Origin: Membranipora membranacea
Lineage: Eukaryota; Bryozoa; Gymnolaemata; Cheilostomatida; Membraniporidae
NCBI GenBank assembly: GCA_914767715.1
Contig: OU612066.1
Location: 28,804,283-28,868,282 of the forward strand
Length of the DNA: 64,000 bases
Reading direction: 5' to 3'
Shown: piece by piece, positions 26,901-37,000 of the stretch
Position numbering within the stretch: position 1 is the first letter of the stretch
Layout of the letters: the number at the start of each line of letters is the position of its first letter
Program-made: the position numbers and the translations under genes
The notes under the pieces: generated by a model
What the model saw: the letters and a program-made list of their open reading frames with translations, nothing else
Databases searched by the model: none
What the model was told of the DNA's origin: nothing

Positions 26901-29900
26901 ACTAGATCACAAACAATGCTCCCAAGTTCACAGAGTTCAATTTTCCAAGCTTTTCAGCATGTTCAGCTTACACAGATATATTATATTATATGGATGAGGG
27001 TAACATATCTTACCCAGAACAAGCAAATGACTATCCATGTATGATTGCTGAACCACATTTCTGATCATTGGTTGGTCCACAAGCTCAGAATCGTATTATA
27101 GCTGATCCTAAATTTTGTCAAGCAGTTGTCTGAGTTTTTGAAAGTTGTTGCATGGGACGTCAAGCAATGCATAACGTAAAAGGTGCCAGATTATTAGCTT
27201 TATCCAGTTACTGACACAAAGTTATATACTGATGGGATATGCATTTTACCACTGATCCATAAAATCATATCAATGCTGTCATGCAAGTGGTGCCACAGGA
27301 GCCACAGGTTTGAGTCTCACCGGAGGAGCTTTTGAGATTGATTGCTCCAACCCCCCCCCCCCCGACACCCTCGGTGTACATACTTCCTAAGAATCATGTA
27401 TATACTTCCTAAGAATTTATACTTTTTATCATTATGATTTTGAAAATGATATTTGTTGACTAATGGCCAGCTTGGCTTGGCTTTTGCTACGTCTAGGTCC
27501 TAGGATAATTAAAATGTGTACAGAAATTTGGTAGAGGGAAGTAACTGATCATTCTTTTCTCTATTATGCCATAAACTCAGTGTCCCACAATGCTCAGTAC
27601 CAGGACGGACGTATTTTGAATATTCAGACATGATCTTGTTATGTCATCACTCATCACGAATCATCTTCGTTTTTGTAGTGGATTTAAATTTATGAAATTG
27701 AAACACGAAATTTAAGATTTAAATCGATCAGTTTAGGAATGAGCCATAGAGCTTCTCCCAAGATAACAGTACTGGTGTCAGATAAGACAGTATCATCACT
27801 TTGTGAAAGTAGGAATTTAAACTACTTATTCTATTTTATGAGCTGATTAAAATTTATGAACAAGAAATAATTATTATATCTGGATCAAAACGCCATGATC
27901 ACCATTATTTGTCCTTTTCATCCACCCTTTAATTCTGGACACATGTTCTGCTGACCTGCTGAATATTATTTCAATCAGACATGTTGCATGTACAGCCAGT
28001 GATACATGATCACACACATTGTGGTTTTCAATCACATTCAAGATTGTAATTTCTGAGCCTTTAAAAATGGTCCAGCCCCAACCCTTTCAAATGAGTGTAA
28101 TGTGCACTACACCTGGTCTAATACTGTCTATTCCTTTCCAATCTATTTTTTTTTATTATCATAGTCTGCGCCATTACTGGATATGAATATAGAATTAATC
28201 ATATTTATTATTACTTATTATTTATTAGTCTTCGGGCATCTTGTTTTTCAAGGTTATGAGGGGTAACCATTTCGGTAGTCTAAGTGCTCAGACTCCAAGG
28301 CGCAGGGAGTTACTTGCGCAAGCTATCAAACTCCTCTCCCCTTTTCCGAGAAGGGGAGAGGAGTTTGATAGCTTGCGCAAGTAACTCCCTGCGCCTTGGA
28401 ATCTGAGCACTTAGACTACCATTTCGGTAATTACTGGGATTATTAGATGCTATTTGTCACCTTACATTTTCAGGGACAGTCATTATGAAACTAAGAGTTC
28501 CATAGGACATTTATTTGCCCAATAATCTGATGGTAGCCTATTCCTAGTCCTATCTTTCACTTTCATTACAAAATGGATGGAGAGGGTTTGACTGTTTTCT
28601 TTGGTAGGTTTTCATGCTGATTGCAATGGTAAAATTGCACCTTGCATAATAGTGCACAATAATAGGCCAGAAGCATCCTGGCAATAAGTGCTCCAAAATA
28701 TGATGGCACGGACGATTAATGCTGACAAGAAAACAAACAGGTGTTTCTAGTGTAGAAAATCATTTTGAATCCAAAAATGAGGGTGCACCCAGTTGTAGAG
28801 GTCATCTTCAACAGCAACATTCCGCAATTTTTCACGAAATCGCATTAAATAAGTGATATGTTAAGAGTTTTGAAAAAAGGTGTTCATAGAGTAAAACAAC
28901 GTGCTGAATTCAATAACAAGGGTACACCCAGTTGGAGCAATCATGTCAGCGGCAGCGTCACAGCATATCCCAATTCTCTCAAAATCGCTTTCAATAGGTC
29001 TAAGTGAAATGTTAGGAGTTTAAAAAAAGGTATTTCTAGGGTAAACAACGTGCTGAATCCAAAAAAAGAGCGTACCCAGTTGAGGCGATCACGTCAGCAG
29101 CAGCATATCAAAATCAGTTTGACAATAGTGAGTTTAATATGGTCAGCAGAGAACACGGCTAAATGTATGCTCATAACACAATATTTTATCACATCATTCC
29201 AAAAGGTGATCAGCGACAGCACTACTGTATATCCCCACAAAGAGAAGAAGCAGCCTAGTCGTAAGACTGCTCAAAATGTGATCATGTGAGAAAAATTTGA
29301 TGCAGGAAAAAAAAAGGTCTCTCTAGAATGTGGATTCCAAATATGAAGTTATAACCTAGTTGAATAGGTCAGCGACAACACTACTGCATATCCCAAATTT
29401 TCACGCTATCGATTATAATGAGTGAAAAGTCAAGAGTCTGATGCAGTTGGCAGAAGTCAAGTCAGGTGGACAAGACTATGGACCTAATACATGTTATATC
29501 ATTGCATGAGGTGGTTGGTCAGCGACAGCCCTACTGCATTTATCTCAATATGATGTCATTAGCATTTTAGGAAACATATCAAAACATATCCAACATATCA
29601 AAGTTGAAAAAATGTGCTTTTATCATTCAGTTAGCATTGCAAAGCCAGATTCAAATCTATTGTCAGTGACAGAACATCTGTATTATGTTCTTATACAAAT
29701 GACACAAAATTCTCAGTTAGTCAGTATTTACAAGTGATTGATTTCAGACAGTTGAGTTCCTTGTTAAACAGTTAGGCAGTCTTTGAACTATTAACTCATG
29801 TGTTATGCAAAAGATTTCCAGCCAAAAAATGACATAAGTGTCATTTGAAACATCAAAAATGTATTTCGAAATTGCACCAAGACAGTGGTTTTAGACCATA

Positions 29901-31924
29901 CAATATCATAATAGCCTCCTAAGAAGTTTGATGTTATTCAATTGAAATTTTTAATTTGTGCTGATTTAACGCGAGCAGACTTCGGCAAGTTTACGTGGTA
30001 AAAAAATTGGCATGTCAACACAATGCAATTTTAACCCGGAATTCCCTGAAGATCAGTATGTTTTGCATACGAGTTATTTCATTATCATACTGTTCATTGG
30101 TTAGATTTAGCCTTCTAATTTTTAAATATGACCACTACAATTGGGTTCACCTGATGAGTTCTACAGAACATACACCAATGAAGTTTAAAATGTGATCAGT
30201 ATACTGCAATCAAATAGTATCCGTACCACAACAACATACGCTATAGCTGCTTCTGACATAATTTACAACAAAGCTGCCGGCAACAGGGGAAGAAATCAAA
30301 ACATGATGATATGGTGTAAAACATCAAAAAATCTGAAATAGCATGTCATAATTGGTGGATGTATATAGAGCAAGAGCCAAAAATCGTTGCAATACAATAT
30401 CACCTGTATATAAGCACCGTTTTAGCGAAACTACTTCTTTCAATTTTGCTGCCGCCTGGAAAGCTTGCTTCGTGCGTTCATATAGATCTGAATCTTTATG
30501 GTGACTTTGCATTGTGACCCTCACATCGCATAATATAACACCAGTTTTCAATGCTGCGAGCATGTTGTTTCTCAAATGGTACTTAATTTAAATTTCCATT
30601 ACAGTTTCATAAAAAACAGATATATATATATATATATAAATATCATCAAAAAAAGTACATGGTGCTCAAAAAATATTTTTTGTCGTAAATTGAGTCAATA
30701 CAAAGACACCATAAAAAATCAGATCTTTACTAACATCCGAAGACAGTTTTCCAGGCGGCAGCAAAATTGAAAAAATAGTTTTTGTTTAATGATGATAAGA
30801 TACAGGAGATATAAGGGGTATTGCAACTGTTTTCGGCTATTTTTGATAGCAAGCCCATGAAAACTAGTAGATCCACCAATTTTGACATGATCTCTCTTTC
30901 ATGTTCTGAAACCATATCATCACTATTTGTCAGCAGCATTTTTTGGCAATTAGCTGTCTATTGTGCAACAATCGTTTCAAGGTACGAAATTACCATTGTG
31001 ATCAGCATGATAAACTCTACCAAAAACAACTTCTGTCACACTCTATCCACCCAATTTCGTAAATGAAACTGGATTTTAGCCACATTCTGCATATGCTGCC
31101 ACCGGACCAGTAGGCGGTTGCTGAAACTAAAGTCAGAAGCAAAACCCAACCCTTCAATGCCGCAAACCACTCGTAAATGTGGTAAAATGATAATCATATG
31201 GAAGTGATGCAATGAACTCCCTCTCCGGGAGTTCATTGACTGGAGTTCCTGGTGACACAGAGATGGCTCATGGATGTCCCAAAACCAACTGGAGCCAACT
31301 TAAACAGTATATATATGCTCTTTATAATGACGATTATGCTGCTGTGCAGATGCAAATACATCTTAGGCCTAAGAGTTCAGAGTCAATTCATCCGGGCCAT
31401 TATAATGATGTCACATGATACCCAATAAAATAATGATCCTACACTACCTAGTCTGGGATGATTTGACTGGATGCAGGGATCCCTGCTGGATGTAATCTGT
31501 AAATGTATATGTCATCTATCTGGCAGCATTATCATTATTCAGTCCTTTTTGTATGATGATGACTTATATGCCTGACAGGAGAGCCCAATATTATCAAATA
31601 AATGGTAATACTTACTGCCTTCCTCCTGTGGTCAGGGTCCATCTTCGACTCTTGGTTATTGGTCTCTCCATGCTGATGAGGCAATTCAGGAGCAGCATGG
31701 CTCTGACTCTGAGCTTTAAAGTAATCTTCATAGGACTTTAGTCTATGAGTGTGAAAGTGGTGGTCTGTGCTCTGTTGAACTACTCTTGTGCGTGGTGGGG
31801 TGCTTGGACCTCCAGAATATTTTACACCGACATAGAGTTGGATGAAAAATATAACTACACAACTGTAAATGAAATATTTGTAGTCCAACTGTTTGCAAAT
31901 TCTCATGAACATGGAAGCTGCCAT
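17945..31924 (-). CDS. Peptide O-xylosyltransferase with WSC domain
   Basis: Thirteen exons join in phase to 925 aa: 31924-31616, 26476-26299, 25805-25680, 24562-24395, 23588-23410, 23075-22873, 22339-22259, 21452-21236, 20936-20754, 20275-20170, 19874-19747, 19205-18981, 18619-17945. It is a Golgi type II enzyme with a short cytosolic tail and one membrane segment at about residues 17-34. Residues about 163-260 are a cysteine-rich WSC domain (GEHVGCF..., ECWCGDSY), found in fly but not human enzymes. The GT14 catalytic domain follows ([36 protein letters not shown]). Then come the cysteine knot [14 protein letters not shown] and the C-terminal domain ending near [13 protein letters not shown]. 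It adds xylose to serines of proteoglycan cores, starting glycosaminoglycan chains. Intron 1 is 5.1 kb; the others are short. Confidence 0.95.
22425..22565. mobile_element. Small MITE-like element in a xylosyltransferase intron
   Basis: About 141 bp with imperfect terminal inverted repeats of about 40 bp ('tgcactgtag...gcttgagttct' and its complement at the right end). Between them is a direct duplication of 'ctgaaaagtcaccccaccc'. It has no coding capacity, and the target-site duplication is not clear. Confidence 0.7.
23667..23734. repeat. AT-rich imperfect hairpin with 8-bp flanking direct repeats
   Basis: A palindromic run built from 'ctatagtctatag'-type words lies between two copies of 'ggttttat' (23667-23674 and 23727-23734). 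The hairpin is imperfect, so it is a weaker example of the class described at 48375-48420. Confidence 0.5.
24580..24638. repeat. Minisatellite of an 11-bp unit
   Basis: About five copies of 'atacatattaa' in a row, just outside the 5' end of xylosyltransferase exon 4. Confidence 0.9.
24762..25244. mobile_element. Long inverted-repeat (foldback-type) element, about 480 bp
   Basis: Left arm 24762-24926 and right arm 25083-25244 are inverted copies. Matching landmarks include 'ttaaagtgtttaggaaa', 'atagcaatg', 'attgaatgatataac' (left copy 'gttgaatgatataac') and 'cccctgttac'. The 156-bp centre has no open frame. It sits in xylosyltransferase intron 3. No transposase is present, so if mobile it is non-autonomous. 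Confidence 0.8.
28266..28429. mobile_element. 141-bp near-perfect palindrome with 12-bp target-site duplication
   Basis: Direct repeats 'accatttcggta' (28266-28277 and 28418-28429) bracket a palindrome. Its arms are about 67 bp with one mismatch ('agactcc' against 'agattcc') and a loop of about 7 bp. The clean flanking duplication points to insertion, not local inversion. There is no coding capacity. Confidence 0.85.
28735..29570. repeat. Degenerate tandem satellite, unit about 130-160 bp
   Basis: Four to five diverged units recur. Landmarks repeated in order are 'gtaaa(a)caacgtgctgaat', 'acccagttg', 'gtcagc(g/a)gcagc', 'agcatatccca', 'atcg...aataagtg' and 'aagagtttgaaaaaaggt'. Later units (from about 29290) are more decayed. 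It lies inside xylosyltransferase intron 1 and is non-coding. Confidence 0.7.
30438..30772. repeat. 25-bp perfect inverted repeat pair
   Basis: 'caattttgctgccgcctgg' and flanking bases (30438-30462) recur in inverted orientation at 30748-30772, with further weaker matching outward. The 285-bp interior has no recognised function; it may be the ends of a decayed element. Confidence 0.65.
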
Positions 31925-32789
31925 ATTATGGGTTTTCCTACCCTCACCTATCAGAAAAGGTTTATAGAATTGTCACACTCCACACAAATATATATATATA
32001 TATATATATATAGGACAGACTATGACAGCGAGTAAAGTTACTTGACATTAAAGTTTGAAAAGTGACCTATGATTGGACAGCTCAATGAACTCATTGGACA
32101 GCTTATCACATGTTTCAAGTTTCATTTCTTGAGCTGTAACCTGATGATGAAATAGCAGAACAAAAACAATTCTCCCAGGACAAAACTCCCTTGCTACTAC
32201 CCATACACCAAATGCGTTGTGAACACCTGCAGAGAAGACACTAGTCTCATGTTTGGGACCTCACTGGTCTGATGACAGACGAACCTGAGGTAAGAAATTT
32301 AAATGTAATAGTTGTTTTTTGTTGATAAATAATAATAAAATAAAAATGAATAACTTAGTTTTCAACTAACAAAAACAAACCATTTGAATTATGTTAATCA
32401 AAATAATGAAATAGGCCTATAGCTTTAATAATTACCAATACATTTTTTAACATCTAGATAGGCTCTAGGTTCCATGGAATATTTGTTTCATAGTCATACA
32501 TCATCATCATCTTAGTTAGTTTCAGAGTGTGAGTGTGTTTTTGTTGGGTTTGGATTGGAACTGGATGAATGGGAATAATTCTCTTAATTTTTATCGAATG
32601 CCATTCTAGTGGAACAGGTCAACATGATTGATAGCCAAGCATCCAGAAAATCTTCATTCTCGATCATTCTGCAAAATAAAAGTGGAAAAAGACTGTTTGT
32701 GTTATCATCAAAGTGTTTGACCAGCAGGAAGTACACGGCAAATCAAAAGCTTATGCAACCCATGGTCAGATTATGAATTAACAAACTGC
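31925..32789. other. Intergenic DNA, 5' flank of the xylosyltransferase gene
   Basis: Contains an (AT)n tract (about 31989-32012) and no gene. It is the left part of a 2.1-kb head-to-head interval shared with the CCCH/RING gene, so both promoters should lie here or just after the LINE fragment. Confidence 0.5.
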
Positions 32790-33861
32790 AATGTTACGAT
32801 GAGTTAACATCCGACATCACCAACAGCCTAGACAAAGGAGAAGAAATCGAAGCATGTGTGCTGGATTTCAGCAAAGCGTTTGACAAGGTTAACCACAGTA
32901 AGCTGTTATCCAAACTAGCGAAGTGTGGTGTAACCTATCAACTCATATCCTGGATTGATGACTTTCTTTCCCATCGCACTCAAAAAGTAGTTGTGGAGGG
33001 TGAGGAATCTACAGAAGCTCCGGTAGCCTCGGGGGTGCCCCAAGGGTCAGTTGTCGGGCCAGCGATGTTTTTGTTCTACATCAACGACCTGCCAGATACA
33101 GTACGATCAAATGTACGACTCTTTGCCGATGATACCATAATATACAACTGTACAGTCAATCATCAACAACTACAAGAAGACCTAGCAAGCCTCGAATCGT
33201 GGGAGAAAGCTTGGGATATGGAGTTCCACCCCTCCAAATGCCAGCACATCACATTCTCTCGCAAAAGAAAACCAGACAGACACTGAGTCTCCATGGTACT
33301 GAAATACCTCGTGCAGAGCGCATTAAGTACCTCGGACTCACCCTGGACCAGAAGATCACATGGTCAACCCACATTGACAATACCACCACCAAGGCAAACT
33401 CTACACTAGGCTTCATCAGACGGAATGTGGTCAAAGCTACTGCTTACAAACAGTTAGTTCGACCTGTCATGGAATACTCTTCAGCGGCATGGGATTCTAT
33501 ATCCAACACTGCGGCATCCCGTCTTGAAGCAGTCCAGAGAAGAGTCATCTGCGGTATACGTAGAACAGATAGACAGACAAGCACCACCAGCCTACTAACA
33601 ACGCTCAACTTGCAACCTCTCTCAGAGCGACAAAGTGATCGACGTATGAAAATATTCAGTCAGTACCACCACACAAACAACACAGTGCTCAGTAGATACA
33701 CCAAGAGAGCCACTACCACCTCTGCCAGACGGCACCCACTGCAGTATCTAGCTCCACATTCGAACAGTGACCACCATCGACGTTCCTTCTTCGTCCGCAC
33801 TGCCAAAGAGTGGAACTTGCTGCCTGCAGATAGTAATTATCTCATTCCCCCAAGTGCCTAG
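32790..33861 (+). mobile_element. Truncated non-LTR retrotransposon reverse transcriptase
   Basis: The translation shows reverse transcriptase blocks in order: LDFSKAFDKVNHSKLL, ASGVPQGSVVGPAMF with YINDLP, the catalytic FADD in RLFADDTIIY, and the downstream RAERIKYLGLTLD block. A typical LINE C-terminus follows (RRSFFVRTAKEWNLLP). The frame breaks near 33283, where the first frame ends in a stop and homology continues in another. The endonuclease and the N-terminal part of the polymerase are missing, as expected for a 5'-truncated insertion. No poly-A tail is seen. It is a dead copy ending about 200 bp before the next gene's start codon. Confidence 0.9.
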
Positions 33862-34064
33862 CATTGCTGTTCAATTGGTTGATCAATTGTTAATGACCCG
33901 GAAATGTTAAACCGATTTTGAGCAGAAGTTTCTAAAGTCACAGCTGGAGAGCTGGCGCTTGAGACGAAGAAGACGCAGGTAAATACGCAGGTAAGTAGAT
34001 GATGCGGTGCCACCAACAAGCAGGCAAATGAATTATAGCAATTGTTTACATATTTGTAGCAAAC

Positions 34065-37000
34065 ATGCCAAAGAAAAAGAATAAGAAGGGCAAGCAGGCA
34101 GCATCGGTGGCTGTCAACGATTCCAGCCACATCCCAAAAAGGACAGTGGTTGGCTCTCTTTTGAAGAAGAAGCAGTTAGACGACCATGACAAGATTGGAG
34201 ATGAGAAAGCCCAGCTGCAATACTTCAAAAATGAAGCCAAAAGAGCATGGGTTAGTTTTGTTGTTTGTTTGTCAATATTTCAATATATCTTTTATGCAAG
34301 AGTAGTATTCTATTTATTAGATAGAGACATTGACTGTTGTATCACTTAAATACTCGTGTTATTCATCTCGCTTCCCTCTCAAGTAATGAGCTAGGTATGA
34401 CTTTTACCCTTTCAGAAAGCGTATATGGCTCTTGTGTTGGAAAACCACATTGCATTTCTGGACGATGAGTACGACGGATTTCTCAATCACCTGGAGGAGA
34501 TAGGTACAGAGAGTGAGAGAAGTCAGAATAAGAGGCTGATACAGCATATAGGTGATTCTGAGTGCGCTGTGTATGAGACACTAGGCGAAATACAGAACGA
34601 CAGAGAACTTGCTAAGGTAATTGCCACCACAAGAATAGTGTACAAATTAAGCTCTCTTTTTTTGTATCAGTTTAATTGGTATATTGATTGACCATGTGAC
34701 CACAAGAGATAAGTAGTTCAATGAAGAATGAGTTAAAAATCGACAAAATTCCTTTAAACTTTGGAGTGAGCATTTATTATCAATAACGATTGTTCCAGCA
34801 TTAACCATGCTAACTGAACGCCTTACCAATACAATCAATATTCCAAACAAACCTGAAAAAATTATCCACATTACCAAAAAGTAGCCAAGATTAATGTTGT
34901 CTGTGCTGAGTTCCAGTTTTAAGCCTATGACCCAATCTACCCAGTGTAGTGTTTATCATACAACTTCATAGCAAATGATGAGTCTGGTCTCAGAATTTAT
35001 TTGGAACTCAATGGAGAAAATTGGTTCAAATAATGCCATCAGCTGGTATTTGACTCAGAAGCATAATTGGTCCGGATTATAGCGTATAATAAGTTTTGTT
35101 TGGTCTCATAGAGTGTGTTTGCTGAAAATCTCTCTCGGCTGGAGAAGGGAGAGAGTTTTGATAGCCTGCCCCTTATTGATCCGGAGCGAACACTTTGTGA
35201 GGTCGAATCTATGATAGCCGATAACTTTGAGATGAGCATAACACTTACACCTGAACCTCCATCTTGTGGTCACCCAGTGTGCAGCTCCTCTGGTGCAACT
35301 AGTATCGGTAAGAATGGTGCAGAATTCTATTAGGTTATTATTTGGGACTGTTTTCATGTTCACAGAATATAAAAAGTCCAAAAAGTCGTTAATGCACTAA
35401 GTTTAGGATTCTGCATGGCACTGAGTTGAAGTGGAACTCGTAACATTATTGACTCTGCTGGTATAAGCATGGGTTGGCACAGTATTTAATAATTTGAGAT
35501 TTATTTGGTATGATTTGATTTTCTGTCCAATAACTTATTATAACATATTATTTACCAAGCATTAGCCATAATAAATTATTTTTGTGAGGCCGCCAGTATC
35601 CGCATAGGGCATCTTGATTACTAGCTGATATTATTTTGCTGTGTAAGTTTGCATAATAACGATCTATTGATGAACAAGACCTCATGTGAGCAGCCACCTT
35701 GAGTCTGCTGATAAGATAAGAAGTGGAACATGCTAGTTGATCATATGCCAGTTAAGTTTTTATTTTGTAGTCATATTTAAAATCATTTATGATCGACTGG
35801 GTAGTTGGATAACTCCTTAATTGATCAAACGTGACTTTCTAGGTACTTATTTTAGTTGGTAGCCACTAATATGAGGACAAGCAAGCTTGGATTACCAGTA
35901 TGATTTTCCAATAGACATAGTAATTAGGTTTTTGGGTTTTCCACATATTGATTAGTTGGGGATTTCCCTATTTATTGCAAAAATTCCCCCTACTATCCCA
36001 ATCTGTATCACTGTTTCCCCCAGATTGCTATAAGTTTTCAACATCAGTGTAGATGCTCGCAAACACAATCTTTTCTACAGAAATTTGAATCAGGTCGAAT
36101 TAAATGGCATTGTGATTAGCCTATCTGTTAGATTACAGAGGCCAACAAAAATGTAACCAGTCTATCAAATATCAGAGAGATACTGTTTCAAGAGATAAGA
36201 TGAAACTTCTTTGATATTTGTATGCATGATTTATTTTAGTAATTTTCAGCTATTGTTTTTGTTGTCATTGTTAGATTCAGCTTATCCCGATTCTGGTGAA
36301 CTGAGTGATAGACAGGAAACTCCTCCTCTACAGGATAAGATCAGAGAGGATTACACCCCGTATGTTAGTAAGAGCACAGATACTGGCCCTGTGGGACAGC
36401 CGGATAGATTGTCTGACTATGAGTGGGTCGATGATGACGAGGAAGGTGCCATCGCTGATTGTCCTCGCCCAGATAACTTGAATTTGGTTCCCAAGTCTAC
36501 TGTGAATGCTGCTGAAATACTAGATCTCCTCAAGCCAATCGAGCAGGCTGAGACCAAAGCTCACCCCAGTGACCAAGGTAAGCAAAGTAAAAGTAATATA
36601 GCCATTAATTGTAATATTTGATTCATGCACTCAGCTATGGAGTGAAAAGTCATTTCATCCTTATCTGATCGGTTGAAAATGCACATGTAACATGGAAAAG
36701 GAGCCCAACTCATAACTTTACTTGTGCAACAGAACATACAGACCCAATGTAGCCTTTTCACGTGACCGCTTGAGAAGGCTGGATGCAATGAGGATACAAT
36801 AATAACAGTAGGTATTTATTCTGTTATGACATTATGTATATAAACAGAAATAATGGTTTTCGTATTCTTTATTCAGTTACAAGCCTCCAAGCTGAGCCGA
36901 CTGTTAATGATCCCGCTATCATTGCTGCCTGTGCACCTGTTCTGTTGTCCTCCATCAGCACCTATCAGAAGCCATATGTACAAGACCCTGCCACTGACCA

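Larger units (their letters stand above)
26477..31615. other. Xylosyltransferase intron 1 (5.1 kb)
   Basis: No host gene is recognised. It holds a partial tRNA-like B box ('aggtttgagtctcacc') near 27308 with a poly-C tract just after (about 27352). It also holds the 141-bp palindrome at 28.3 kb, a degenerate satellite at 28.7-29.6 kb, a 25-bp inverted pair at 30.4/30.7 kb, a (TA)n tract near 30620, and a hairpin at 31210-31238 (arms 'caatgaactccc'). Short open frames at 30324-30575 and 30730-30939 (minus) have no recognisable domain. Confidence 0.6.

Noticed and set aside
30324-30939. Two minus-strand open frames as extra xylosyltransferase exons
   Set aside because: Exon 1 (phase 0 at 31616) joins exactly to exon 2 (phase 0 at 26476), and these frames have no matching splice sites or homology.
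33862-33905. Another micro-palindrome around 'caattggttgatcaattg'
   Set aside because: The flanking direct repeat is only 3-4 bp and overlaps the palindrome, so it is not distinguishable from chance.
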